DNA of 6,856 bases, from positions 1 through 6,856 of the forward strand of contig JALSLF010000581.1 in the NCBI GenBank assembly GCA_026988445.1, in the 5' to 3' direction. A program made the position numbers and the translations under genes. Shown here in pieces: positions 1-6,804 of this stretch (position 1 is its first letter; each line of letters opens with the position of its first letter). The DNA is from Bacteroidales bacterium (GTDB lineage: Bacteria; Bacteroidota; Bacteroidia; Bacteroidales; NBLH01). The notes under the pieces are model-generated. The model saw only the letters and a program-made list of their open reading frames with translations, was not told the origin of the DNA and did not search any database.

Positions 1-519
1 GGGGATTGCATCATCAATACCGGCAGTGTAATCGCCATCTATACCTTGATCATTTGTGCCTGAATAATAAAAATATAATTCACTGGTAGCTTCATTATAA
101 TCGAAATTTGTAAATTTATCCCATGTTCCAAGGCTTGCATTCAGCAAACGAGCTGTAATATAATCAGCTAAAGTGTAAGGGCTGGTTACCTTTGCATCCG
201 AAGCATAAGATTGCATGGTTGCAGTTGCAGAAAACCCATCAATTCCATTTGCATCAATAGTCCAGTAATACCATAAAACATTTGCAGAATCCGGTATTTC
301 AGGATTTGGTGCTTCTGAGTCTTCAATGATACTCGGATGACGTTCGTTTGCTGCGCGGATTCGGATACTTGCCGTATCATTGCCGTTTGCAGTAATATCA
401 AAAGTAACCGGCGTATATTTACCGGCAGAACCCATAGGATAAGTAAACAGTGTACTGCTGGTAATAATCGGGAAATATTTTTTAACACCCGCATCGGTAA
501 AAGAAATATTCGTAGAAAT
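1..519 (-). other. Cassette 2 closing module, YPMG / YYW / YTAG (residues ~2096-2268, runs to window edge)
   Basis: Landmarks are KKYFPII (2108-2114), FTYPMGSAGKYTPVTFDIT (YPMG at 2122-2125), ASIRIRAANERHPS, LWYYWTIDANG (Tyr2179-Tyr2180-Trp2181) and GDYTAG (Tyr2259 to Gly2262). The gap from YYW to YTAG is 80 residues here and 83 in cassette 1, so the two modules align well. The frame is still open at base 1, ending in DDAIP. By analogy with the first cassette, the next residues outside the window should begin another Trp-pair cap or a C-terminal sorting domain. Confidence 0.65.
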
Positions 520-3500
520 CATATTTGATTCGGAAAAGGGAGCTGCTTCTATAATATCAGCAGTTTTGGTCAGAATCAACAGGTTTTTACCAATATCGAA
601 TACACCTTGTTTCAATTGCAGGCTATCGGTTATTGTGATATTGTAGCCGGTAGGTACTGTAATACTTGCAGGATTATCGGTTGTTAAACGCGCATAAGTT
701 CCCGAACCGGTAATGGTTTGTTCGGAGGTTCCGTTTAGTACAATACCGTCCCCTGTGCCCGAGCTAAGCGCACTAACCACATTATTCAAATTACCTTTTA
801 CATTTACGTTGTTTCCGTTATCAAAAAACAAACCGGATTCTAATGATAAATAATGCTCCACGGTAATTTCTGAACCGGTACCGAGATTTAAAGTATCCGT
901 TCCGGTAGTTTTATATAAATCGTAAAATGTAGTAAGTCCGTTGATTGATTGTGTAGTATCGGCAGTAAAATACACTTTATTCCCGTTTGCCGTAAAAGTA
1001 CCGCTATTGTTAAAATCGCCACCTGCCATGTATATATCCAAAGCATTGGCATCCAATTCACTGCCGCTTGCAATGTTTAAATTTTCGTTTAAAGTAAGCG
1101 GAACCACTTGCATTGTAAGTTTCGGATTGTTCCCGCTTGCATTGTTAATGCTTAAATTCTCCAATGTATCGCCGGCATATATGGTGAAATTTCTTGAACC
1201 TGCAAGTGTACTCGCATTTCCAAAGGTAATTTCTGTTCCCGATGCAAGATTTTTTGTTTCAGGACTAAAATAAAATGAAGCAATAGTTGGGTTTGTCCGG
1301 TAATCATTTACTAAAGTAAATGTTCCTCCGGTATGTTCAAAACTGCTTCCTGTATTCAGAATTTCAAAAATAGCCCGGGAATTTTGTCCGGCTGCATCCG
1401 TTCCGATGCTAACCGTACCACCACTTTGTTTGTATGTTAAAATGCCCTCGGTTGAACTTGTACCTCTGCGGATTTGAGAACCTACCGTTAAAGTACCGGC
1501 GGTAACATCTATTGTAGCATTACCCGATGCAGAATATTGAATAAAATTATCTCCACCACTCATATTCACAGTACCTCCACTTACTTTCAGCTTACCGTCT
1601 AATAAAATGCCGCTGTTACCACTTGCATTTACTTGTCCTTGACGAACTTCAAGACCTGCAGTAGCAGGGATTTCAAAATTATCATTTCCTGTGGTTAGGT
1701 TTATATTAATATTGGGGTCGTCAAGCACTAATGTTCCGTTTTGCAGTTCAAGGGCTTTTGCAACGCCTACACCCGAAGTCGTACCATTTAATACGAAGTT
1801 GTTTTTAAAAGTAAAAGTATCAACTTGTGAAGTACCTTTGTTCATAACAATGCGATAGAGGTCTGGAATTGAAGCAGAAGTTCTATAATATTTGTTACTT
1901 CCTGAGCCTTGAAATTCAAGAATCACAGCCGGTCTATTCGAGGCATTATATAAATCAAAAGTATAATTATCTTTACTTCCATGAATTATATCACCTTTTA
2001 CTACTAGTTTATGCTCTAAAGTAGATGCAGTACCGGGATCATCGACAACAATATTTCTACTTTGTCCTTGGTCATCATATTGCGTAAAATCAATATTTCT
2101 TCCAACAGTTATTGCAACCGGGTTTCCTGTTCCCGGGAAATGAAATGTTCCTCCCCGCCAAAATCCGGTAACTAAATCGCGCTTAATATCTATATCTTGT
2201 ACAAATGTAGCATTTGCATTTCCATTAAAAATTAAATCAGCATTAATTATTAGATTTTGATCAACAGTAAAAACATCAGATTCCAACATTAAACTAGGAA
2301 GAGGTTGAGGAATGTTATTTAGAGTAACACCTCCTGTACTCCCCCAATACATAAATATTGCTGTATCATTTTTTGCAAACTCCCCCCAATCAGCATTAAC
2401 AGTTGGGTTTGCATTCGTATTAAGTGAAATCATACCTGTTCCTTGAACCCTGCCTATATTATAAGTTCCAGAATTTCTAAATTGTAATCTGGGAACCGTC
2501 TCAGAAGTAGGGATATCCGTAGAAGTCCTATCAAAAATAACCACAGCAGGAATATTAGGAATATTGTCTCCCCAGACACGGTTTCTGTTTTTAATATAAA
2601 CAATACTTCCAGCTGTAGGAACTTGGTTCTCAACCCATGTGCTTGCAAGCCCCCAATCAGAGTATGTAGCATTAGAATGAAACTGAGCAACCGTTCCGGT
2701 AAACCGAGCTGCTACTCCGGCAGTATAATTAGCTTTTTCAAGGGTAAAACCGCTTCCTACATCATTAAATGTTATGGTATAGGTACCACCTTCACTATCA
2801 TCATCAACTTTTGTTAAATCATTTTCATAGGAACGTGTATAAGGATTCTCATCTAAAACCTTTCCAGGATAAAAAGTATGATCCGTTCCGTTAATATCAT
2901 CACTTAGGTCATATTTGAACTCATACTGAACGGTAGGCAAGGTAGTAAAGCCTTCATAGCCCACACGCCAATAATAATCCAGTAAGTCTCCTGAACCTAA
3001 AGCCGTTGTTTTCAGTTCACCATCAACAGGTCGAATGGTTATGTAACCGGAATCCACAAAATTAGTAACCGTAAGTTCGGCATAGGTATAACGTGTAGTT
3101 GTTGTTTGAGTACCCAGCGGAAAGCAGTATGTACCATTTCCTGTTATAAGAATAGACAAGCCTCCATCCGATGCATTCGCATCAGAATAAATCATTTCGG
3201 ATGTACTGCCATCTGTTTTACTGTAATTAGTTGTAGTAGCATTTCTATGTAGATAATCAACTTTTAGATTATAAGTTCTCAAATTCATACTTCCTGTATG
3301 AAAACCTATTCTTTTAATATAAACATTACTTAATATACCTACATTATTTCCTGCTCCCGGGTTAAGTTTAAAATTCCCTAATTGAGCACCTTCTTCCGTA
3401 TTAATATCAGTGCTGGCAGTACCGTCATCTTTTAACATAATATATGCTGTAAGCGGAGTTACGCCCGGTTCATACACACCGAGAACACCCGTGCTTCTAA

Positions 3501-6500
3501 CAAACACAGGACCATATAATCTTATTGACTGATGTCCTTGGTTAAACGTTCCGTTTATAATATCTGTTGTTCCATCAATTTTCACTAAACGGTTGTGCCA
3601 CTGAGCAGATAAAGTAGTAAGAGTAGGGTCTTTATTCGGGTCTCCTTTTAAAACAATTTCTGAACCGGTTGATTTATTAACCGTTAAATTCCAAACATAC
3701 AACTCATACCCATCATCAACATTATGACCGATATATAGTGTATCACTAGCTGAACCATTGAAAGTTATAGTATTTGGTTTAGCAGCATCGTAAAGTAAAC
3801 CGTAGTTATTGGTACCTTGTTGCTGTGAGTTCTCTGCAATAGACATTCCCCCTCCAACAGTAATATCCATACCGTTATGATCTAAGAAACAGTTATCTTC
3901 AATTGTAAAGTCATTAAGTACCACAAGGGGTTGGGCTGCCAGATTCACATTCAGTGGACCCACATTGGTACCGGCATCCAAAATATGATCAGTAGTTGCA
4001 TCAAATGTATTTCGTAAAATAAAGTTATAAAAAGGAGCGGTAGAAGTAAGTTTAAAAGGATTTGTATTATTGGCGATTTCTGCAATAACCGTTCCTCCCG
4101 TAACATTAATATTATCGGCACTTGATGCAATAAAAATACCCCCTTCACTGGTGGCAGTCCCATTAGCATCATACACATGAAGTGTTCCTCCTGACATATA
4201 AAAAGTAACTTCCGGATAAGTTAAGCAAAAATGATAATAATCAGCTGTTGAATTAGCTGCATTTACAACATTAACAGAACCTCCGGTTTGAACATAAGAA
4301 CCTCTGTTGGTAGCAGCACTACTTGATGCAGTACGAATAATATTTGTATTTACGGTACCCCCGCTTACTCTTAAAACACCATTTTTACGTAAAGCTATTC
4401 CGTGTATAACAAGCGACTCAAATAAACCTGCACTAACATATAGCTCACCATAAGGTACAATAGCATTACCCGAAGTTGCAACAGCAACACTACCTCCGGC
4501 AACCCATAATTTAGCTGCCTCAGAAATATTATAGTTACCTACTGTAGTAAGCGCAGGAATATTAACATTGCTACCTAATTTAACCGTTCCTTTAAGCAAC
4601 CCAAGGGCATTATTATTAGCTGTTAACTGAACAACATCCGGATGATTCTCTGCTGCATATCCAAACAAATTAAAATTAGCGGTATTGCTTGCTTCAATAT
4701 CCAATATATAAGTAGCATCGCTTCCTTTATCAATTTCTATACGGTAAAAATTAGTAGTACCGTTGCAAAGTATGCTTTGATTTTTTGTTGTATTTAAAAA
4801 ATTCGCATCTACAATCCCATCTGTAGCTTCATTCGCATAGTCTGCTGCCGTCCGATTTGTAAATTTAACCGTTCCGTTATTGGTAAAATCGCCGTAAAAA
4901 TTAAATTGATGACGGGCATTTGCTCTTCCTGTTAAAATAGAAGCGCCTGTTTCCACAGTTACATTTCCTTGAACTGTTAAATTTAAACCGGTAGTGGAAG
5001 TATTATCGTTTATTTGAATAGTACCGTTTAAAACACGCAAATAACCGTTAAGGGTATAATCCGTTAATAAAGTTACGGTATTTCCAGCGGTCATGTCTAT
5101 TTCCATATTATAAAAGGTATATGACGTAGATAGGGAATAATCAGCCGAACCGTAATATACAACCGTACCCTCTCCCTGTCCGGCAGTATTAAAATTGCTC
5201 ATATCGGTAAAAGCAGGAAAATTATCGGCTGCCATTAAAATACGACCGTTCCCTTTGATTACATCAAAAGTATGTCCTGTAGTGGTAACGAGATCCAAAC
5301 GTCCTTCAACGGTAAGCTCGTTACAATGAATATTATTCAGGTTCATGGTAACTTTTTTTCCGGATTTAATCACTACTTTATCCGAAGGGTTTTGCGGATA
5401 GCTGCTTGACGGATTATTGGGCAAAGCACCTGAGGGGTCAAGTGTCCAGATTTGATAATCGTCCCAGTTACCAGTGGCAAGTGTGTACCAAGTAACTCCG
5501 GGGGCACCTTCCACTGGGCTGTTTGTTTGGTCTGTTGTACCCAGTGTATAATATCCGTTTGATAGATTTGCATCGATTACGCTAAAAGCTACTTGATCGG
5601 CATCACCGTAATTTACGGTAGCCGTAACTTGCGAATAATTTCCGGTGGTAGTATTTCTATATAAAAGCACATAATTTGAAATATTTTGCGGATATTGTCC
5701 ACTAATGCCCTCGGGTAAATCAAAAACAAGAGTTGCATTTTGAGCACCTGTTTTTTCAAGATACCAATCTCTTGCCCAGCGTGCTTGAACACCTACAGGT
5801 AAGTCATTGGTAGAAACCGCATTTGCGGTATTATTATGGGCAAACATTAGGTATTCGCCATTATTAAGCGTTCCTGCATCGGCTTGCACATAGAAACCGG
5901 CGCTGGATGATTTCATGTGATTACCATCGGCTTCTTGGCCCACGCCGGTAAAATCATTAATATAAGAAACATCTCCCAGCGAAAAATGATCGTTGGAAAT
6001 TGTTATATTATATTTAATTTGTAAATAGTTTTCAATAATAATACGCTGTGCATCGTTTAAATAAGAAGAGAACATAATAATTTCTGCAATATCGCCATCA
6101 AGTGCTTGCCCCTGATTATAGCCACCATCAACAGCATCTTGCTCTCCTCCAATTGATAAAGAACCTCTGTCAGTAATAGCAGAACCGGTACGAAAACCGG
6201 TAGTGTTATATACATCTGTACTGTTTTGTATTAAATGCAATTCACCATTACTACTTTTCCATTTATGAGTGATAATTTGGAATGAACCCGCATTTAGTGC
6301 AACACCGGAAGAAATGTTTCCACCGGCTATATAACTGGCTAAATTATTGTTATTGTATAATAAAAAATTATTATTATCCCCTGATGTGGCATAAGATACC
6401 AAACCATCATTTGAATCACTTGTTTGATAAACAATAATGGTGGTTATCTCACTACCGGCAAAGCCATTAAAAGGGTTATGAATCAATTTAGTTCCTGTAC

Positions 6501-6804
6501 CTGTTGCAGAATTAAATCGCACAACGGGCAGACCATTAATTTGGTTTAACACATAAGTAGGATCGTTGGGATCATTCACTGATGATGACAAATCATTTCC
6601 GCTCCCCGATGTATCTGCCCATGCACTAACAGCTGCACCATCAGCCAAGCCTAAATCATCAGCTCGCAGCCACAGTATATTTTTGGGTTGCCCGTTGTTG
6701 CCACCTGCATTACCAATTCCGGCAGGACCTGTTTGGGCTATGGTATCTATCTGAAAATAAGCTAAAAATAAGATGCTTAAAATTGTACTTACTCTTCTCA
6801 TCAT
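1..6804 (-). CDS. Giant secreted multidomain surface protein / putative adhesin, LamG head plus beta-helix cassettes (3' end outside window)
   Basis: One uninterrupted minus-strand frame gives at least 2,268 residues; no stop was met when every codon was read. It starts at ATG 6804 or the next codon, ATG 6801, and an in-frame TAG at 6808-6810 excludes an earlier start. Order of parts: signal peptide 1-23, LamG-like jelly-roll ~40-267, second beta-sandwich ~268-426, then two cassettes (~438-1366 and ~1372-2268). Each cassette has a G8-like Trp-x5-Trp cap, a degenerate beta-helix and an FPLG/YYW/YTAG module. Composition is rich in Asn, Thr, Gly, Ser and Val and poor in Cys (494, 680, 860, 972 and 1227 only). 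Such mosaics are known in Bacteroidota as outer-surface proteins, usually exported by Sec and then by T9SS; the C-terminal sorting domain that would prove this is not in the window. The likely role, by inference, is adhesion or cell-surface fibre formation. No catalytic motif was recognised. Exact function and ligand are unknown; a carbohydrate-binding or enzyme-associated role remains possible. Confidence 0.95.
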   Translation of the reverse strand, partial: MMRRVSTILSILFLAYFQIDTIAQTGPAGIGNAGGNNGQPKNILWLRADDLGLADGAAVSAWADTSGSGNDLSSSVNDPNDPTYVLNQINGLPVVRFNSATGTGTKLIHNPFNGFAGSEITTIIVYQTSDSNDGLVSYATSGDNNNFLLYNNNNLASYIAGGNISSGVALNAGSFQIITHKWKSSNGELHLIQNSTDVYNTTGFRTGSAITDRGSLSIGGEQDAVDGGYNQGQALDGDIAEIIMFSSYLNDAQRIIIENYLQIKYNITISNDHFSLGDVSYINDFTGVGQEADGNHMKSSSAGFYVQADAGTLNNGEYLMFAHNNTANAVSTNDLPVGVQARWARDWYLEKTGAQNATLVFDLPEGISGQYPQNISNYVLLYRNTTTGNYSQVTATVNYGDADQVAFSVIDANLSNGYYTLGTTDQTNSPVEGAPGVTWYTLATGNWDDYQIWTLDPSGALPNNPSSSYPQNPSDKVVIKSGKKVTMNLNNIHCNELTVEGRLDLVTTTGHTFDVIKGNGRILMAADNFPAFTDMSNFNTAGQGEGTVVYYGSADYSLSTSYTFYNMEIDMTAGNTVTLLTDYTLNGYLRVLNGTIQINDNTSTTGLNLTVQGNVTVETGASILTGRANARHQFNFYGDFTNNGTVKFTNRTAADYANEATDGIVDANFLNTTKNQSILCNGTTNFYRIEIDKGSDATYILDIEASNTANFNLFGYAAENHPDVVQLTANNNALGLLKGTVKLGSNVNIPALTTVGNYNISEAAKLWVAGGSVAVATSGNAIVPYGELYVSAGLFESLVIHGIALRKNGVLRVSGGTVNTNIIRTASSSAATNRGSYVQTGGSVNVVNAANSTADYYHFCLTYPEVTFYMSGGTLHVYDANGTATSEGGIFIASSADNINVTGGTVIAEIANNTNPFKLTSTAPFYNFILRNTFDATTDHILDAGTNVGPLNVNLAAQPLVVLNDFTIEDNCFLDHNGMDITVGGGMSIAENSQQQGTNNYGLLYDAAKPNTITFNGSASDTLYIGHNVDDGYELYVWNLTVNKSTGSEIVLKGDPNKDPTLTTLSAQWHNRLVKIDGTTDIINGTFNQGHQSIRLYGPVFVRSTGVLGVYEPGVTPLTAYIMLKDDGTASTDINTEEGAQLGNFKLNPGAGNNVGILSNVYIKRIGFHTGSMNLRTYNLKVDYLHRNATTTNYSKTDGSTSEMIYSDANASDGGLSILITGNGTYCFPLGTQTTTTRYTYAELTVTNFVDSGYITIRPVDGELKTTALGSGDLLDYYWRVGYEGFTTLPTVQYEFKYDLSDDINGTDHTFYPGKVLDENPYTRSYENDLTKVDDDSEGGTYTITFNDVGSGFTLEKANYTAGVAARFTGTVAQFHSNATYSDWGLASTWVENQVPTAGSIVYIKNRNRVWGDNIPNIPAVVIFDRTSTDIPTSETVPRLQFRNSGTYNIGRVQGTGMISLNTNANPTVNADWGEFAKNDTAIFMYWGSTGGVTLNNIPQPLPSLMLESDVFTVDQNLIINADLIFNGNANATFVQDIDIKRDLVTGFWRGGTFHFPGTGNPVAITVGRNIDFTQYDDQGQSRNIVVDDPGTASTLEHKLVVKGDIIHGSKDNYTFDLYNASNRPAVILEFQGSGSNKYYRTSASIPDLYRIVMNKGTSQVDTFTFKNNFVLNGTTSGVGVAKALELQNGTLVLDDPNININLTTGNDNFEIPATAGLEVRQGQVNASGNSGILLDGKLKVSGGTVNMSGGDNFIQYSASGNATIDVTAGTLTVGSQIRRGTSSTEGILTYKQSGGTVSIGTDAAGQNSRAIFEILNTGSSFEHTGGTFTLVNDYRTNPTIASFYFSPETKNLASGTEITFGNASTLAGSRNFTIYAGDTLENLSINNASGNNPKLTMQVVPLTLNENLNIASGSELDANALDIYMAGGDFNNSGTFTANGNKVYFTADTTQSINGLTTFYDLYKTTGTDTLNLGTGSEITVEHYLSLESGLFFDNGNNVNVKGNLNNVVSALSSGTGDGIVLNGTSEQTITGSGTYARLTTDNPASITVPTGYNITITDSLQLKQGVFDIGKNLLILTKTADIIEAAPFSESNMISTNISFTDAGVKKYFPIITSSTLFTYPMGSAGKYTPVTFDITANGNDTASIRIRAANERHPSIIEDSEAPNPEIPDSANVLWYYWTIDANGIDGFSATATMQSYASDAKVTSPYTLADYITARLLNASLGTWDKFTNFDYNEATSELYFYYSGTNDQGIDGDYTAGIDDAIP
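520..2469 (-). repeat. Beta-helix region of cassette 2, degenerate protein repeats (residues ~1446-2095)
   Basis: About 650 residues of the same style as the first helix. Copies of the strand-G ... Phe/Leu-Tyr ... Lys-x-x-G unit are at ~1629-1657 (LEFQG ... DLYRIVMNKG), ~1930-1968 (GDFNNSGTF ... TTFYDLYKTTG) and ~2021-2041 (IVLNGTSEQTITGSGTYARL). The second of these closely parallels residues 638-694 in cassette 1, sharing GDF-N-GT, NQSI/TQSI and T-FY. The Gly-Gly-Thr ladder is at ~1739-1832. No cysteine occurs here, and no catalytic motif was recognised. Confidence 0.75.
1309..1590 (-). repeat. Gly-Gly-Thr ladder 2 within the beta-helix (residues ~1739-1832)
   Basis: Motif copies VSGGTV, VTAGTL, QSGGTV and HTGGTF have their first conserved position at residues 1743, 1769, 1795 and 1826, giving steps of 26, 26 and 31. 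The same 26 and 31 steps occur in ladder 1, which supports a shared coil geometry. In the second copy one Gly is replaced by Ala. An extra MSGGDN lies just after the first copy, at 1748-1753. Confidence 0.68.
2470..2691 (-). other. G8-like Trp-x5-Trp cap opening cassette 2 (residues ~1372-1445)
   Basis: Trp1384 and Trp1390 stand six residues apart in YSDWGLASTW, followed by VPTAGSIVYIK (1395-1405). This matches the usual 'W-d--tW--g-vP-aGd-V-I' opening better than its cassette 1 partner does. A strand region PAVVIFDR and PRLQFRNSGTYNIG follows and leads into the second beta-helix. It begins only about ten residues after the YTAG of cassette 1, so the two cassettes are joined with almost no linker. 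Confidence 0.62.
2707..3147 (-). other. Cassette 1 closing module, FPLG / YYW / YTAG (residues ~1220-1366)
   Basis: After the helix, the chain carries ITGNGTYCFPLG (FPLG at 1228-1231), then ELTVTN, YITIRPVDGE, DYYWRVGYEG (Tyr1277-Tyr1278-Trp1279) and a final ANYTAG (Tyr1360 to Gly1363). Modules reading 'F-P-x-G ... Y-P/-Y-W-v ... G-Y-TaG' are frequent in large Bacteroidota surface proteins between beta-helix blocks; they look like small beta-sandwiches. The same landmarks recur at 2122-2125, 2179-2181 and 2259-2262 near the window edge. Function unknown, probably structural. Confidence 0.65.
3190..5274 (-). repeat. Beta-helix region of cassette 1, degenerate protein repeats (residues ~511-1205)
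   Basis: About 700 residues of short alternating strands and G/N turns with no hydrophobic helix. One recurring unit has a beta strand ending in Gly, a short variable loop, Phe-Tyr, a strand, then a Lys/Met-x-x-Gly turn. Clear copies are at ~547-580 (VVYYG ... FYNMEIDMTAG), ~640-694 (GDFTNNGTV ... FYRIEIDKG) and ~1012-1046 (ITFNG ... LYVWNLTVNKSTG). A second unit, the Gly-Gly-Ser/Thr ladder, lies at ~768-910. This is the pattern of right-handed parallel beta-helix stalks in Bacteroidota surface proteins. The repeats are visible in protein only; the DNA has diverged and I see no exact long direct repeat. Confidence 0.75.
4075..4503 (-). repeat. Gly-Gly-Ser/Thr ladder 1 within the beta-helix (residues ~768-910)
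   Basis: Five copies of a [S/T/A]-G-G-[S/T]-[V/L] motif, with first Gly at residues 770, 815, 841, 872 and 903, so steps of 45, 26, 31 and 31. Each is preceded by a hydrophobic strand (for example LRVSGG, YVQTGG, FYMSGG, INVTGG) and followed by another short strand, as expected for successive beta-helix coils with the Gly pair at a turn. The ladder is matched at closely similar steps in cassette 2. Confidence 0.7.
5275..5493 (-). other. G8-like Trp-x5-Trp cap opening cassette 1 (residues ~438-510)
   Basis: A G-N-W-D-D motif places Trp447 and Trp453 six residues apart. A Pro/Asn/Ser-rich loop follows, then SDKVVIKSGKKVTMN at 474-488 and the strand CNELTVEGRLDL at 494-505. This Trp pair, sD-VVI--G--Vt and eL-V-G-L pattern resembles the G8 domain and its relatives, which often cap parallel beta-helices. 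Here it marks the start of the repeated stalk. The equivalent in cassette 2 lies at residues ~1372-1445. Confidence 0.6.
5527..6003 (-). other. Post-LamG beta-sandwich module, DUF8202-like (residues ~268-426)
   Basis: Landmarks are GVGQEADG near 287-294, a DAGTLNNGEYLMFAHNN segment at 309-325, RWARDWYLEKTG at 342-353 and GYYTLGTTD at 417-425. In Bacteroidota surface proteins a module of this form (ID-GIGR-D, N-GEYL-W/F-HNN, R--R-W-v--tG, then a closing YTLGT strand) commonly follows a LamG domain directly, as it does here. The name DUF8202-like is from memory of that pattern and was not checked by a profile search. It is probably structural, linking the jelly-roll head to the beta-helix stalk; no function is known to me. 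Confidence 0.6.
6004..6687 (-). other. LamG / concanavalin A-like jelly-roll domain (residues ~40-267)
   Basis: The domain opens with the LWLRAD strand (Trp45) that begins many Bacteroidota LamG-type domains. The usual landmarks follow: a W-x-D-x-S-G-x-G-N-D turn at about 62-71, LPVVRF at 92-97, a central beta-rich stretch containing HKW and then GELHLIQN (~180-193), and GDIAEIIMF at 237-245. It ends with the short helix LNDAQRIIIENYLQIKYNI at 249-267. This spacing fits the Laminin_G_3 / concanavalin-like family, whose members bind sugars or proteins or sit beside catalytic domains. No glycosidase acid pair was recognised, so a binding role at the cell surface is inferred. Family assignment is from motif recognition only. 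Confidence 0.8.
6736..6804 (-). other. Sec signal peptide (residues 1-23)
   Basis: The N-terminus has two Arg at residues 3-4, a hydrophobic core at about 8-17 (ILSILFLAYF) and a Thr-Ile-Ala|Gln junction. Cleavage after Ala23 would leave Gln24 as the first mature residue, a pattern very common in Bacteroidota exported proteins. There is no Cys at +1, so it is not a lipoprotein. The mature chain opens with a short Gly/Asn-rich linker (about 26-38). The two adjacent Met codons leave the start uncertain by one residue without affecting the call. Confidence 0.88.

Noticed and set aside
186..494. A minus-strand frame of about 102 codons, Leu/Ile-rich
   Set aside because: It is an out-of-frame reading of the giant gene; the in-frame reading carries the conserved YPMG and YYW landmarks, so this is a shadow.
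941..1273. A + strand open frame of about 110 codons with hydrophobic runs
   Set aside because: It lies fully antisense to the giant gene, has no leader or family resemblance, and its hydrophobic look comes from the complement of Asn/Thr/Gly-rich codons.
2454..2690. A minus-strand frame of 78 codons resembling a small membrane protein
   Set aside because: It overlaps the Trp-pair cap of cassette 2 in another frame. Its Leu/Ile-rich runs arise from reading that gene out of register, and no start signal is seen.
4092..4879. Repeated short DNA words such as AACCGTTCC on the + strand
   Set aside because: They encode the common Gly-Thr-Val step of the beta-helix repeats. Spacing is irregular and they are too short and scattered for CRISPR, an origin or an operator array.
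6566..6754. A + strand frame of 62 codons rich in Ser, Pro and Ala
   Set aside because: It is antisense to the signal peptide and the start of the LamG domain, where conservation clearly belongs to the minus strand.
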